Source: Aliterella atlantica CENA595 (GTDB lineage Bacteria; Cyanobacteriota; Cyanobacteriia; Cyanobacteriales; Chroococcidiopsidaceae). From it: a DNA stretch of 64,000 nucleotides. Below, in pieces: positions 9,060-20,211 of the stretch (its first letter is position 1; each line of letters opens with the position of its first letter). A program made the translations under genes and the position numbers. The stretch lies in contig NZ_JYON01000012.1 in assembly GCF_000952155.1 (NCBI RefSeq), positions 1 to 64,000 of the forward strand, given 5' to 3'. The notes under the pieces were generated by a model. That model saw nothing but the letters and a program-made list of their open reading frames with translations. It searched no databases and was not told where the DNA came from.

Positions 9060-9122
9060 AGCAAATAGAACCTAGTTTTTTCTCTACATTTATCTGCGTT
9101 TATCTACGTCCATCTGCGTTCA
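9060..9122. repeat. Intergenic ATCTGCGTT-type repeat
   Basis: Three degenerate copies of (T)ATCTGCGTT / ATCTACGTC lie between the cheB stop and the terminator. Reverse-complement words (ACGCAGATG) occur at about 5673-5747 and 30479-30508. This is a dispersed short repeat of unknown role. Confidence 0.5.
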
Positions 9123-9125
9123 AAC

Positions 9126-10187
9126 CTAAATTCTATTGATACCTACCTTTCTAAGCAGCAAAGGAGCAATTTCCTGAATAGGTAAAACTTGTTGTACGAC
9201 ATTAAGAGCGATCGCTTCTTTGGGCATACCAAATACGATACAAGTTTTCTCATCTTGAGCAAACGTCATGCCGCCAACTTGAGCAATAGCCCGCATACCT
9301 TCCGCGCCATCACGTCCCATTCCCGTCAGCAAAATGCCTGCTGCTGACCTACCGTAGAACTTAGCAACAGATTTAAATGTTACTGTCACAGAAGGACAGT
9401 GACCGTCTACAGGTAAAGCAGAAGAATAAATAAATTTGCCTTGAGCGTCTAATTCTAAATGGCTGTTATCAGGAGCAAAATAAACTGTCCCTGGTAGCGG
9501 CGATTCGCCTACTTGAGCGACTTTAACTTTTACCTTACATTCAGAATCTAGCCAATCGACGAGTCCTTGCAAGAAACCTTGGCTAATGTGCTGAGTGCAA
9601 ATTATTGGTACGGGAAACTCAGCCGGAAATTGGGCAAGAATTTTGTGTATGGCTTGAGGACCGCCAGTAGAAGCACCAATAGTTATGACTCTAAGCGATC
9701 TAGTAACATTAGCGATCGCGCTCATAGACGGATTCACCTCAACAGCCTTCACAGACGGTTGTTGGCGCTTAGTAAAAACTGTAACTCCTGAGAGAATTTT
9801 GATTTTACCAATCAAGTCGCGCTTGACTTGCTCGTAGTCTGAAGCTAGTCCCGTACTAGGTTTGGGGAAAACATCTACTGCTCCTGCTTGCAGAAGCTCA
9901 AAAATAGTATGGGTGTCTTCTTTTTGCACCGATGTACTAACTACCAGAATGGGGCGAGGATCGTTTGCCATTACGTGCTTGGTAAATTCCAAACCATCCA
10001 TACCTTTCATGTGCAAGTCAGTACATATTACTTTAGGCTGTAGTTTGGGAATTAAATCTAGAGCTTCTTTCCCGTTACGCGCCTTGCCTACAACTTTAAT
10101 ATCAGGAGACGAACTAAGCAGCCGTTCGAGGATTTCTAAAGCAACTGGGGAATCCTCTACTAATAAAACTGAAGTTGGGTTTGTCAT
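9126..10187 (-). CDS. cheB: Chemotaxis response regulator protein-glutamate methylesterase CheB
   Basis: CheB demethylates or deamidates receptor glutamates when phosphorylated. Residues ~1-125 are a receiver domain with the phospho-acceptor Asp in VICTDLHMKGMDG and conserved Lys in VFPKPS. Residues ~165-350 are the methylesterase with Ser in IGASTGGPQAI, His in CTQHISQGF and Asp in GMGRDGAEG. The 353-residue length is normal. Its ATG directly abuts the cheA stop with no spacer, so the two are translationally coupled. It is the last gene of the operon. Confidence 0.95.
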   Translation of the reverse strand: MTNPTSVLLVEDSPVALEILERLLSSSPDIKVVGKARNGKEALDLIPKLQPKVICTDLHMKGMDGLEFTKHVMANDPRPILVVSTSVQKEDTHTIFELLQAGAVDVFPKPSTGLASDYEQVKRDLIGKIKILSGVTVFTKRQQPSVKAVEVNPSMSAIANVTRSLRVITIGASTGGPQAIHKILAQFPAEFPVPIICTQHISQGFLQGLVDWLDSECKVKVKVAQVGESPLPGTVYFAPDNSHLELDAQGKFIYSSALPVDGHCPSVTVTFKSVAKFYGRSAAGILLTGMGRDGAEGMRAIAQVGGMTFAQDEKTCIVFGMPKEAIALNVVQQVLPIQEIAPLLLRKVGINRI

Positions 10188-12548
10188 TTAAATTAGTCTT
10201 TTTAAAGTATCTAGCAATAATTTTTGTTCAAAGTTACCTTTAGTTAGGTAGGCATTTGCACCAGCTTCAGCACCTCTGCGCTTATCTTCATCAGAGGCGA
10301 GAGTTGTGACCAGAATAATTGGCAGTTCGCTGTATTCCTTGTGCTGGCGTATTCTTGCAGCTAAAGATAGACCGTCAAGATTGGGCATTTGTACGTCAGA
10401 AACTACAGCATCGAAGGTATTAGCTCTAAGCTTATTAAAACCGTCTAATCCATCTACTGCTGCGGTAACATCGTATCCAGCACCTTCTAAGATACGTTTG
10501 ACTTGAGTGCGGATAGTAATTGAGTCTTCTACCAACAGCACCGCTGGTTTTTTGACTTCTGCAATCAAGCTTTCCGGTATAGTTCCCGCACCAGTTCTTT
10601 TCTGCACAGATTTAAGTAAATCTTGAGCGTTGAGAACCATGCAGACTTCGCCCGTTCCTAAGATAGTTGCACCAGATACGTTACGCACCCGTTGCAGGAG
10701 TTTGCTTTGCGGCTTCAAGACGATATTTTGCTGGTCTACCAACGCATCTACAAGCAACCCCAAACGCTCGTTACCGACTTGTAGGACTATGCAAGGAAGC
10801 ATATTTGAGGTAGAGTCCAAAGCTTTTGGCGATGCTGGGATATTAACTGGTAACTGTAGTAAGTCCGATAACCAAGAGACGGATACAGGTTGACCTTCTA
10901 GGGAAATTGTATGACAACCATCGATCGCAAAAATCTCGCTGCGCGATACCAAGAGTGTAGTATTAACGAACTCTACAGGGATTGCATAAGATACATTATT
11001 GACTTCTACAATCAATACGTGAGTTGTGGCTACCGCTGCAAGTAACTGCAAGCGGAAAGTACAGCCTTTACCTGGCAAGGATTCAACTTGGAGAGTACCT
11101 TTAAGTTGTTCGACTTTGGCGCGGACTACATCTAAACCGACACCTCGACCAGAAAGTTCTGTAACTTCTGTGCGCGTAGAAAATCCAGGAGCAAAAATCA
11201 ATGACTGAATTTGGTTAGTGGTCATTTTTGCTAGTTCGTCTGTAGAGCAAACCCCACGCCGCAAGGCTGTACGCTTGATGCTTTCGATATCTAAGCCGCG
11301 TCCGTCATCGATAAGTTCGATGCCAATACTGCTAGCTGTTTGATAGCCCCTCAGTCTAATTGTTGCTGTCTTGGGTTTACCTGCTTTTTCTCGCTCTTGG
11401 GCTGTTTCGATCCCGTGATCGATCGCATTACGAATCATGTGCATCAACGGATCTTTAATTTCTTCCAAAATCCGCTTATCGGCTGTAGTATCTCCACCTT
11501 CTATAATTAAATTGATTGATTTAGATTGCTGGTTAGCCAAATCCCGCACCATGCGCCTAAATGCATTGAATACGGTTGATAAAGGCAGTAACCGCAGCGC
11601 GCGAATGCCCGATTCTAACTCATTGGCAACAATTTCTAATCTCGCTGTATCTTCATAAGCTTGATTTTTGAGGCGAGAAAGTATAGCTCCTAAGCGTTCT
11701 AGGCGTTTTTCACCGCGATGATAGAAACTTTGGACTTGCTCTGCACCTATTTGCGATCGCTTTTCGGCATTATCTAAAGCAACACGATTTACATAAGCAT
11801 CTCGGTTCCACTCTTCATACAGAGCAATTAATTCCTCAACTTCTGCGATGTGGTGTGCGATGCGAATTTTGGTCACAGTTAATTCGCCTGCTTGAGTCAT
11901 CAAGCTATCTAGCTTTTGAGGTTCGACGCGAATTGTCTTAATCTCAGAGCCATTATTTGATTCGCTAGTTTCGGCTACAATTGGTGACTTTTCTGGTTCG
12001 GCAGCAACTTGCCCAGATCCGTTTTGGCTAGCGATAGGAGCAGTTAGTTCGCCAAAGAGCGCATCAACATCGTTAGTTACTAAAGATGGTTGAGCAACGT
12101 CGGCAAATAAATCGAGTTCCTCAAGTGCTGGCGGGGGCATCACATTGTCTTGGTCTGCTATGACCGCATTATCGTCGGCTCCCATTAGCTGCGCCAGAAC
12201 GTAGAAGACATTGATATTGGCGGCTTCTCCGGTTACTGCTTCCTTGACTAATTTAGTTACAGCATCTAATCCTGCATACAAGCGATCGCATACTTGTTTT
12301 GTTAGCTTGCTTTCTCCTTTTTTCACCGCTACGCAGATATCTTCCATCTGATGCACGATTGTTTCTACATCATCTGCGCCCAACATCCGCGAATCTCCTT
12401 TCAGGGTATGAGCTTCGCGCAATATCTCTTCTAGTTGCTCTCGATCTTGGGGATTTTTCTCCAAGCGCATCAAGGCATTTTCTATGTTCTGCAAATGTTC
12501 TTCACTTGCCGTTTTAAAAAGTTCTCGCAGTTCTTTATCTTCTATCAT
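10188..12548 (-). CDS. cheA: Hybrid chemotaxis histidine kinase CheA with C-terminal receiver
   Basis: The protein has 786 residues. The HPt domain has phospho-His H47 in EAHTLKGDSRML. An acidic linker follows, then the dimer/long coiled region (~195-320) and an HATPase with N box NAIDHGIE and G boxes DDGRGLD and GRGVGLDVV. Next are a CheW-like domain (~510-645) and a receiver (~665-785) with Asp in VVSDVQMPNLDG and Lys in YLTKGNF. This layout matches the cyanobacterial PixL/HmpE-type kinases of type IV pilus taxis. No classical P2 CheY-binding domain is evident. It sits after two receptor genes and before cheB. Confidence 0.95.
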   Translation of the reverse strand: MIEDKELRELFKTASEEHLQNIENALMRLEKNPQDREQLEEILREAHTLKGDSRMLGADDVETIVHQMEDICVAVKKGESKLTKQVCDRLYAGLDAVTKLVKEAVTGEAANINVFYVLAQLMGADDNAVIADQDNVMPPPALEELDLFADVAQPSLVTNDVDALFGELTAPIASQNGSGQVAAEPEKSPIVAETSESNNGSEIKTIRVEPQKLDSLMTQAGELTVTKIRIAHHIAEVEELIALYEEWNRDAYVNRVALDNAEKRSQIGAEQVQSFYHRGEKRLERLGAILSRLKNQAYEDTARLEIVANELESGIRALRLLPLSTVFNAFRRMVRDLANQQSKSINLIIEGGDTTADKRILEEIKDPLMHMIRNAIDHGIETAQEREKAGKPKTATIRLRGYQTASSIGIELIDDGRGLDIESIKRTALRRGVCSTDELAKMTTNQIQSLIFAPGFSTRTEVTELSGRGVGLDVVRAKVEQLKGTLQVESLPGKGCTFRLQLLAAVATTHVLIVEVNNVSYAIPVEFVNTTLLVSRSEIFAIDGCHTISLEGQPVSVSWLSDLLQLPVNIPASPKALDSTSNMLPCIVLQVGNERLGLLVDALVDQQNIVLKPQSKLLQRVRNVSGATILGTGEVCMVLNAQDLLKSVQKRTGAGTIPESLIAEVKKPAVLLVEDSITIRTQVKRILEGAGYDVTAAVDGLDGFNKLRANTFDAVVSDVQMPNLDGLSLAARIRQHKEYSELPIILVTTLASDEDKRRGAEAGANAYLTKGNFEQKLLLDTLKRLI

Positions 12549-12578
12549 TTCAAATAATTTTGAGGTTTGAGGTTTAAC

Positions 12579-14384
12579 TTAAACAACAGTTTTGAGTATT
12601 TGCGCTGCATCTTTGAGTTGTTGAGTGCTGGTCTTGACTTGGGTAATGCCGCTAGCACTCTCTTTTGCGCCTAAGTTAATTGAGTTCATGGCTGCAACTA
12701 CTTGCTGCACGGCTATAGCTTGCTGTTTGGCGCTGAGGGAGATTTGCTGGGAATTGAGAAAGACGTTGTTGACTGAATCGGCTACGCCAGTAAAGATTTG
12801 CGCCGTTCCTTGAGTTAGTTCCATGCTGCGGTCAACTTTTTTTGTGCCTTCATCTGTAACCATGACAGTGGTATTAATCGCCGCTTGAATATCGGCAACT
12901 AAGGTGTTAATTTTCTCAGAAGACTTTTTACTTTGGTCGGCTAGTTTGCGAATTTCGCCAGCTACTACACCAAAACCTTTGCCATTTTCGCCAGCACGAG
13001 CAGCTTCTACAGCAGCATTGAGCGCTAGCATATTTGTTTGATTGGCTAAATTGCCCACTAAAGATGAAACTGAACCAATTTGACCTGTTTGTTCGGATAG
13101 GCGAATAATTTGTTGGGCGATCGCATTTACTTGTTCTTTGAGCGTTGTCATTCCAGTCAGGGTTTGATGTACTGATTGAGTGCCTTTTTCTGCTAAGTTC
13201 AAGGCTTGACTTGCACCGTTGGTAGATGCTTCTGCTTGTTCGGCTGATTGTCTAGATGATGCGCCGAGTTCCTCCATTGTGGTTGTAGTTTGGCTGACTG
13301 AGCTTGCTTGCTGCGATACTGTGCGTTCTTGCTGTTCTACTGTGGCGGCTATTTCTGTAGAAGATGAAGCTATGGACGTTGCAATTGCTTGAATTAATTT
13401 GGTTGTGCGGTTGGCAAATACTACAGCTAAGGCGCTAGCAAGTAAGGCGGTAATTCCGGTTCCTAAGAGCAAATTCAGCAACAATCGCCATTCACCTGCA
13501 TAAAGAGTTGCTGTATCTTCTGCTAAAATGACACTCCAATTTAGATTGGGCATTCCCTGAATTTGACTAACTGGAGCATAAGATATTAATTGTTTAGCTT
13601 TGTCAATGCGATCGATGTCTACAACACTTGCTACTTTATTTCCTGCTTGGATTTGGGCAAACTTACTAAAGTCACTTTTAGCGTCGCGTCCGATTTGCTC
13701 TTTTTCTGTAGCTACAAAGAACTTGCCATCAGGACCAATTAAGTGATACTCGGCTGCTGCTGCTGCTTTGCTACTCTCTGATAAAGTGGATGCGTCTATA
13801 CGAGCGATCGCATCTAGGTTTTCTACGGGGATACGAGTGCGAACTACTCCTGTCACTCTATTTGTGTTGACGTTAACAATTGGAGAAGCAATGAAAACAT
13901 AGTATTTGCCGTTTGATGGCGACTTGTTTGGCGGTGAAATTACAGCCTGTTTGGTTTGCAGTGCTGCTTTGAAGTAATCTTGTTCGCCTAAACCACTGAT
14001 AGCTTCCCCTGTTGTTTGTAAAATTGTTCTACCAGAAACATCAGCTACAGCGATGCTGTCATAAACGCCATAGATATTCATGTACCGATCTAGCGTTGCT
14101 TGCTTTTGCTGGGGTGTAATTCCTGATGTCTTTTCTGGATTAGCTAAAATCGATAAGTTGGCAAGTACCTGAACATCTCCGTAGCGCTCAAACATAAAAC
14201 GCCCTACTTTGTCTCCTAAAGTAGCAGCAAGGCTTTCTTTGGCATCAGCTAATGCTTGTCTGCTTTGTTGGACGGAGGAAATATAGTTAGTTATGCCAAT
14301 TAGTAGAACTGGAACTGTACCTAGAGCGATCGCAAAGGCTATTGCTTTCGTCCGTAGTGGTAGATTGTTTAAGTCTTTTAACAT
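12579..14384 (-). CDS. Methyl-accepting chemotaxis protein with periplasmic Cache-type sensor
   Basis: The receptor has 601 residues. TM1 is at ~13-32. A ~265-residue periplasmic domain of double-Cache type follows ([30 protein letters not shown]), then TM2 at ~300-322. There is little or no HAMP. A long cytoplasmic coiled coil has the signalling tip [20 protein letters not shown] and [16 protein letters not shown]. The ligand is unknown; Cache domains bind small molecules such as amino or organic acids. It is 30 nt upstream of cheA and 34 nt downstream of the second MCP gene. Confidence 0.93.
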   Translation of the reverse strand: MLKDLNNLPLRTKAIAFAIALGTVPVLLIGITNYISSVQQSRQALADAKESLAATLGDKVGRFMFERYGDVQVLANLSILANPEKTSGITPQQKQATLDRYMNIYGVYDSIAVADVSGRTILQTTGEAISGLGEQDYFKAALQTKQAVISPPNKSPSNGKYYVFIASPIVNVNTNRVTGVVRTRIPVENLDAIARIDASTLSESSKAAAAAEYHLIGPDGKFFVATEKEQIGRDAKSDFSKFAQIQAGNKVASVVDIDRIDKAKQLISYAPVSQIQGMPNLNWSVILAEDTATLYAGEWRLLLNLLLGTGITALLASALAVVFANRTTKLIQAIATSIASSSTEIAATVEQQERTVSQQASSVSQTTTTMEELGASSRQSAEQAEASTNGASQALNLAEKGTQSVHQTLTGMTTLKEQVNAIAQQIIRLSEQTGQIGSVSSLVGNLANQTNMLALNAAVEAARAGENGKGFGVVAGEIRKLADQSKKSSEKINTLVADIQAAINTTVMVTDEGTKKVDRSMELTQGTAQIFTGVADSVNNVFLNSQQISLSAKQQAIAVQQVVAAMNSINLGAKESASGITQVKTSTQQLKDAAQILKTVV

Positions 14385-14418
14385 TGTTTTGATTCCTGGT
14401 TAATTAAATATTGAGCAA

Positions 14419-15771
14419 TTACACCATTGCTTTGAGGTTTTGAGCAGCGTCGTTTAGTTGTTGCGTACCAACTTTTACTTGGGAAATGCCGCCTGCAGTA
14501 TCGTGTGCTGCTAGAGTCAAACTATTCATGGCTTCAACTACTTGTTGAGTAGCGATCGCTTGCTGCTTGATGTTGAGCGAAATTTGTTGATTGTTTAAAA
14601 AGATATTGTTGATAGCATCAGCTACGCCAGCAAAAGATTTGGCTGTTTCTTGGGTTAGTTGCATACCTTGAGCAACGGTTTTTGTGCCTTTATCTGTAAC
14701 TGTGACTGTGGAATTGATTGCCGATTGAATATCACCAACTAAAAGGTTAATTTTGTCTGCTGATTGCTTGCTTTGATCTGCGAGGCGGCGAATTTCTCCA
14801 GCGACAACAGCAAAACCTTTACCGTGAGTTCCGGCGCGGGCTGCTTCTACTGAGGCGTTGAGCGCTAGCATATTTGTTTCGCTGGCGAGTTCTGCTACCA
14901 AGTCAGAAATACTGCCAATTTGATGAGTGCGATCGCTAAGATGGCTAATTTGCTCGGCAATGTCTGCTACTTTGTCTTTAAGAACAGACATTTCGTTGAG
15001 GGTTTTTTGGGCGGCTTTAGTTCCGCTCTCAGCTACTAATAAAGCTTGATTTGCACCTGCGGTTGATGCTTCTGCTTGTTCGGCTGATTGCTGAGATGAT
15101 GCGCCGAGTTCGTCCATCGTGCTACTCATTTGCCTAATCGAAGCTGCTTGAGTTGCGATGGTACGTTCTTGTTCTTCGACTGCTGAAGCAATTTGATTGG
15201 AGGAAGAAGCAATACTGCTGGTAGAGTTTTGCAAACCGAGGGCAATGTTCCGCGCGATCGCCCAAATAACACCTAAAATAACTAGATTGAGCGCGAACAA
15301 AATTAACTGAATTGCTCTTAATCTATTGGCTTTTGCCTGAGAATATGCCTCAGCAGCAGATACAGCTTCATTTGCTAAGTCAAAATAATCTTCGCTTTGA
15401 GTCAGTAATTCATTGCGCGATTGCGGTGACACTCTTGCTTGAGCAATTGTACCTTTGAGACTTTGCCAAGAGTTTTGCACTTCGCCTAATTTGGCAACAA
15501 ATTCGGGATCTGTAGCTGCGGGTAGTTCTAACTCGCGATCGCCTTTAACTAAGCCAGCAACTATTTTGTCTAGCCTAGCAATCAATTCATCGCTTTTTTT
15601 ACCTGCCATTTCTAGTTTGACAAGTCTTTGCGTAGCTCCTCTTACTATCCCTGCATAATTAACAACTTTGCTATCATTTGCTACGCTGTTTATATACACT
15701 GAAAACACATTGCTTACTGCAAAAACTAAAAGCCCGATGGCTGCACCGCGTAACTGATCGGTAATTTTCAT
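14419..15771 (-). CDS. Methyl-accepting chemotaxis protein with PilJ-type N-terminal domain
   Basis: The receptor has 450 residues. TM1 is at ~8-28. A short (~120-residue) helical extracytoplasmic domain contains [19 protein letters not shown], the pattern of the type IV pili methyl-accepting (PilJ) N-terminal domain. TM2 is at ~152-175. The signalling domain has the tip [20 protein letters not shown]. It is closely similar to the neighbouring receptor over the signalling half, suggesting duplication with exchange of the sensor. It is co-directional, 20 nt after the CheW gene. Confidence 0.92.
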   Translation of the reverse strand: MKITDQLRGAAIGLLVFAVSNVFSVYINSVANDSKVVNYAGIVRGATQRLVKLEMAGKKSDELIARLDKIVAGLVKGDRELELPAATDPEFVAKLGEVQNSWQSLKGTIAQARVSPQSRNELLTQSEDYFDLANEAVSAAEAYSQAKANRLRAIQLILFALNLVILGVIWAIARNIALGLQNSTSSIASSSNQIASAVEEQERTIATQAASIRQMSSTMDELGASSQQSAEQAEASTAGANQALLVAESGTKAAQKTLNEMSVLKDKVADIAEQISHLSDRTHQIGSISDLVAELASETNMLALNASVEAARAGTHGKGFAVVAGEIRRLADQSKQSADKINLLVGDIQSAINSTVTVTDKGTKTVAQGMQLTQETAKSFAGVADAINNIFLNNQQISLNIKQQAIATQQVVEAMNSLTLAAHDTAGGISQVKVGTQQLNDAAQNLKAMV

Positions 15772-15791
15772 AAAAATAATTCCTACAATAT

Positions 15792-16868
15792 TTAAATTTC
15801 TTCGTTGACTGTTAATAAGCTACTTTTAAGTAATTTGGGTAAATCAATAATAGTCAACATTTTTTCTGAATAAGGGGCAGTACCTCGGAGATATTCATCA
15901 TTAGTATTTGGCACTGCTATAGGTAGGTTTGTTATTTCCGAGGGATGTATATACATCACATCAAACACATCATCTACAGGGAAGCCAGCTACTAAATCGT
16001 TCATGCTAACTACCAAAGCTTTAGTGCCATTTTTCGTTACTGCAAGCGGCATATTTAAGGCGCTACGAATATCTACTAATGTCAAAATATCTCCGCGTAA
16101 ATTCATATTGCCAACAACGTGAGGAGGGCAGCAAGGAATCGGTGTAACGTTGCGAACGCGAGTAAATTCTTGAACTAATTCAAGGTCAAGTCCAAAATAT
16201 TCGTTATTTAAACCTATAACTGCTAAAGGTAGCAATCCAGACAACTCAGCATTTTCTGTTACTTGTTTTAGATGCTCTGCTCGTTCGCGGTAGATTGCTT
16301 TTTCTTTTTCAGTAGCGTTAGGGCAACAGAGTTTGTAAAAATCGGTAATTAAACTAGATTTTTGTGGTAACTCAGACGATGCAATTTGTCGATCTAAATC
16401 TTCTCTATTTTCAGCGTCAATTAATGCTTCAACAGTATCAACATCGCGGAGTAAATTGTGATGATTAGCAAGAATAATAGTATCAAAGTCTACTTTGGCT
16501 ATACCAGCTACAAATCTAGAATTAATGTGCTTGACTCGTCCAAAGTCTATGTCAGACTCTATTGCCTGCAACTCAACATCTTTGACTTCATATACTGTAT
16601 TAACAATAATGCCAATTTGCAGCCCGTCGCAGTCTAATACAATGACGCTATCGGTTAATTGACACTCTTGCATCGGTAGCCCCAAACGCAAATCGAGATG
16701 CATTACAGGCACAATTTTGCCGCGCAAGTTTAGCATTCCCACAATGTCATCTGGTGCTTCAGCTACAGAAATAAGTTCGGGAAGCTGAAAAATTTCTTGT
16801 ACTAATAAAGCATCTATACCGTAGTACAAGTTGTGCAAGCTAAAAATTAGATAAGGTTTATTTTCCAT
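15792..16868 (-). CDS. Tandem CheW-domain coupling protein
   Basis: The protein has 358 residues with two CheW domains. One is at ~5-145 ([39 protein letters not shown]) and one at ~205-350 ([39 protein letters not shown]). A ~55-residue linker joins them. Each CheW fold links receptors to CheA, so a doubled CheW could bridge receptors or kinases in the array. It lies between the PATAN-REC regulator and the first receptor, the position held by PixI/HmpC in cyanobacterial taxis operons. Confidence 0.9.
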   Translation of the reverse strand: MENKPYLIFSLHNLYYGIDALLVQEIFQLPELISVAEAPDDIVGMLNLRGKIVPVMHLDLRLGLPMQECQLTDSVIVLDCDGLQIGIIVNTVYEVKDVELQAIESDIDFGRVKHINSRFVAGIAKVDFDTIILANHHNLLRDVDTVEALIDAENREDLDRQIASSELPQKSSLITDFYKLCCPNATEKEKAIYRERAEHLKQVTENAELSGLLPLAVIGLNNEYFGLDLELVQEFTRVRNVTPIPCCPPHVVGNMNLRGDILTLVDIRSALNMPLAVTKNGTKALVVSMNDLVAGFPVDDVFDVMYIHPSEITNLPIAVPNTNDEYLRGTAPYSEKMLTIIDLPKLLKSSLLTVNEEI

Positions 16869-16909
16869 CTTGGTTTGTCAGAGTAAAAATTAAAGTAAAA
16901 CCTATAAAT

Positions 16910-18058
16910 TTAAGTAGAAGATAAGCTTGTAGAAGTGTCTTCTCCATAAACGTACTTCCCTACTAGCTGACACAACTTGTCCGCTTCAAATGGTTTGGTA
17001 ATGTACTCGGTAGAACCAGCAAATTTACCTTTAACCTTGTCAAAGAAACCATCTCTAGCTGTAACCATGACAATCGGTAAGTTACGGAATTTAGGAATAG
17101 TACGTACAGTACGACATACCTCCAAGCCATCAATATCTGGCATTGTTACGTCTAGCAATAACAGTGCTATTTCACTGCGATGCAATAACATCAGTGCATC
17201 TTTAGCGTTGCTGGCGATTAATACTTGATATTGCTCGGATAGCGCTCTTTTGAGCATTACTTGCATCACAGGGCTATCATCGACTGCAAGGACAACAGGT
17301 AATTCCTTTTTCGGTGCAGGGGCGTTGCTTCCAGCAATTGCTACCCAACCTGCTTGCACCCAAGGTAAGTAAGATTGAGCTATTTGCAGAGGATCTTTAT
17401 TTAATCCTTCAGCAATATCAACAAGCGATCGCTTACCATCAGCCCATTGTTCTAAATGCTTGCGTACCGCAGGGTTAGTAATTTTATTAGCATTATTTGG
17501 CTGCAAATAAGGGACCGCATCCATTGAGGGGATGGTAGGAACAAAGGTAGCCCACTGCTTTTGTCTTTGAGCGATTTCGTGCATTAGCTTAGATTGGTCT
17601 AAGCCGCGAGCAGGTTCACCGTAAGTAAGGTCGAAATCTATGGCATTATCTAGTCTGTAACTGCCAGCGTGAGGTAGTATTTGTTCGAGTGCTAAAACTG
17701 CCTGCGCGTGCATCAACGCCTGAATTTGCTCCCAGTTGAATAACCGCATTTTTACTAGCAAGTCTAAAAGCGATCGCAATGAGGTTGAATTTGCTGCTTT
17801 TTGCGTGGCTAAACCAATGGCGCTGTCAGTCCATTCGTGATTTAACTTGCGTCCTAACTCTTGAGCGAATTCTTGATTGTTGGGTAAAGTTGTACCACCA
17901 TAGACGATTTGACCTTGGCGTAAAACTAAAACGCGGGATCTTTTCTTTGGCTGCAAATTTATATTCGTATCTACATACAAAATTCCTGTGGTTTGCTTGC
18001 TTTGTAATTCTTCTATAATGCTGGCTAACTGCCGAGCTTGATATTCAGTTTGGCTCAT
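16910..18058 (-). CDS. PATAN-domain response regulator (PatA/PixG-like)
   Basis: The protein has 382 residues. The N-terminal ~240 form a PATAN (DUF4388) domain (ARQLASIIEELQSKQTTGIL, VLRQGQIVYGG). The C-terminal receiver (~255-375) has Asp in LLLLDVTMPDIDG, acidic VDDS, and Lys in YITKPFE. In Synechocystis PixG and Nostoc HmpA, proteins of this design are outputs of pilus taxis kinases; that role is inferred here. It heads the contiguous operon. The 42-nt gap to the CheW gene supports co-transcription. Confidence 0.88.
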   Translation of the reverse strand: MSQTEYQARQLASIIEELQSKQTTGILYVDTNINLQPKKRSRVLVLRQGQIVYGGTTLPNNQEFAQELGRKLNHEWTDSAIGLATQKAANSTSLRSLLDLLVKMRLFNWEQIQALMHAQAVLALEQILPHAGSYRLDNAIDFDLTYGEPARGLDQSKLMHEIAQRQKQWATFVPTIPSMDAVPYLQPNNANKITNPAVRKHLEQWADGKRSLVDIAEGLNKDPLQIAQSYLPWVQAGWVAIAGSNAPAPKKELPVVLAVDDSPVMQVMLKRALSEQYQVLIASNAKDALMLLHRSEIALLLLDVTMPDIDGLEVCRTVRTIPKFRNLPIVMVTARDGFFDKVKGKFAGSTEYITKPFEADKLCQLVGKYVYGEDTSTSLSST

Positions 18059-18355
18059 AATGTTTGTAATAAAGAAGCTTTTTTCAATAAACTCTTTTGT
18101 TATGTTTTAGTAAACTATGCTTATGACATCCATCAATATATTGAATTTCCCTGGCAAGTTTATCTGTAAACTTACTGAACTTTTGCTTCTATACACTTTT
18201 TGTCAGTGATATTACATAGCTTCCAAGCCAGGACTTTATTATATTTTTAAGAAATATAAACTCGACTAAAAGTAGCCTGCTCCTACAAGCTATTGACCTA
18301 CTTTGCCTTAGCTAGCACAGCCGCTTCGACTATCTTTGAGTAATAAAAAGTACAG

Positions 18356-19900
18356 TTAAAATTTCAAGCTATTAAGATAAAGCATTAACTCACTAGCAGT
18401 ATTTTCACCTGGTTGTACGGTGGTGTGTGCTGGAAAATCCTTAAGTAATTCTCTAGCTGTGCTTATCATTTTTTTTGATCTATTATTGTCACCTTCATTT
18501 TGATAAATAATCCCTAGTTCTACGTAAGCCGTAATAGCAGATGGTTCTAGGTAAATTATTTTCTTGAATAGCTCTTTAGCTCGCTCAATATCGCCTTTTT
18601 CTTCAGCAATATGGGCAAATAAATAGTACGGAGCAATCGCTATAGCATCGATTTCAATGGCTTTTTGGCAATAAGCGGCGGCTTTTTCTGCTTCGCCCAA
18701 ATTTGCCCAAGCTTGGGCGAGGAGATAACAAGCACCAAAATGATGCGGTTGCTGCTTAATTACTTGTTCTGCTGTGTGAATTGCGATCGCATACTCGCCA
18801 TGCTTAAATAGAATTTCTGCTTTCTTAAAATGTGTAGAGTCAGTTCGATCTACTGTAATGCTGCGCTTAGGTGCTATTACTTCTGGAGATTTTATCGGCG
18901 CTGATTGAGGTAAATATTTTTTAGATAAAGTCTCAGTATTTTTACCAGGTAGTAGCTTTGGTACGTCTGTTAAAACAGGTAACAATTGCAGCGGTTTTGC
19001 AGGTACTTCCGCTTGTTCATTTTCACTACGTTGATATACTACTGACTGTGGAAATACCTTAGTTTTTAATTTGCCCAAATTTAGCCCGTGAAGTTCTGCG
19101 TGTCCTACGATCAGATATCCTGTGGTTTTGAGCGTGTTGTAAAACTTATCTAAAACAATGGCAATAGATTTGGAATCAAAGTAAATAAAAACGTTACGAC
19201 AAATAATAATATCCATTCCGTAAATATCAGTAGCAGTGTTTGGAAAAGGATATTTAATTAAATTATTTGCTTGAAACTTCACTAAAGAGCGGATTTGCTG
19301 TTTTATTTCCCAAGTTTGCTGGCGTTGATTGAAGTAGTTATTTTTAATTTCTGGGTCAACCATGCGAAAAGACCATGCTTCATAAATGCCGCGCCTAGCT
19401 TTATTAATTGATTCTAAATTTAAGTCAGTTCCCAAAAGTAGAATTTGCCAATTATGTATGTCGGGAATTAATTCTTTAACTAAAATAGCTAAAGAATAAA
19501 CTTCTTCTCCTGTAGAACAACCTGCGCTCCAAATTCTTAGCGATGGTTTGGCTTGATTGCTAGTAGATTCCTGCCTTTTTTGTTCGATTAGTTTTGGTAA
19601 AATTGTTTTTCTGAGCAGTTCGATTTGTCCGCGATCGCGAAAAAAATAACTTTCGCCTATTGTTAGCTGCAAAGCCAGTTCTTTCCATTCGCGATCGCTT
19701 GGTGTTTCTCTAACAGAGCTATTACTATTACCGTTACTAGCATTTAATAGTTGATAGTAGTGTTCTGGCGATGATATATTCAGCAATTTCATCCGCGTAT
19801 AAATCTTTTTAGCTAAATTCTCTCTGTCTTGTTCGCGGATATGTAAACCTGTATGCGTAGCAATTAGTTGCAAGAATTGCTGTAATAATTGGTCGTTCAT
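18356..19900 (-). CDS. cheR: CheR-type protein-glutamate O-methyltransferase with C-terminal TPRs
   Basis: The protein has 514 residues. The CheR domain is at ~1-280, with an N-terminal helical part and a SAM-binding RIWSAGCSTGEEVYSLAIL followed by IIICRNVFIYFD. A linker of ~80 residues leads to about three TPR units (~360-490). It transfers methyl groups from SAM to receptor glutamates; TPRs probably steer it to partners, as in FrzF-like proteins. It is 297 nt upstream of the PATAN-REC gene on the same strand, so it may have its own promoter or lead a longer operon. No gene was found in the gap. Confidence 0.92.
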   Translation of the reverse strand: MNDQLLQQFLQLIATHTGLHIREQDRENLAKKIYTRMKLLNISSPEHYYQLLNASNGNSNSSVRETPSDREWKELALQLTIGESYFFRDRGQIELLRKTILPKLIEQKRQESTSNQAKPSLRIWSAGCSTGEEVYSLAILVKELIPDIHNWQILLLGTDLNLESINKARRGIYEAWSFRMVDPEIKNNYFNQRQQTWEIKQQIRSLVKFQANNLIKYPFPNTATDIYGMDIIICRNVFIYFDSKSIAIVLDKFYNTLKTTGYLIVGHAELHGLNLGKLKTKVFPQSVVYQRSENEQAEVPAKPLQLLPVLTDVPKLLPGKNTETLSKKYLPQSAPIKSPEVIAPKRSITVDRTDSTHFKKAEILFKHGEYAIAIHTAEQVIKQQPHHFGACYLLAQAWANLGEAEKAAAYCQKAIEIDAIAIAPYYLFAHIAEEKGDIERAKELFKKIIYLEPSAITAYVELGIIYQNEGDNNRSKKMISTARELLKDFPAHTTVQPGENTASELMLYLNSLKF

Positions 19901-20211
19901 TGCCCAGCTAAAAAAAACTTTATTTAAAGTATTCCCAAGTAACGCAGCAATCTAACAGGTGTTTGCTATTTTTTACGGAGTGAAAATACGCGCTAACAGA
20001 CCGTTGTCTCAGGCTAGCGACTAGATGACAATATTTGCCCCTAACTAAGGACACAAAAACTGTATCAACAGTTACAAAAGTCTGGAATAACTAGCTAATT
20101 GGTTCTACTGCAAAAAATAATCTATTAAATTACTAACAAACTGGTATATAGTGGCTGCATATTTGCCTAATTGACTGCGATCGCTAAAGTAATCGCAATT
20201 TAACTAAACTT
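19901..20211. other. 311-nt divergent spacer between cheR and sod
   Basis: No ORF or RNA gene was recognised. It must contain promoters for both directions, but no convincing boxes were assigned. A GCGATCGC HIP1-like word lies near 20178. Confidence 0.4.

Noticed and set aside
8804..9064. Minus-strand 86-codon ORF
   Set aside because: It overlaps the small membrane-protein gene and the che terminator; it shows no family features.
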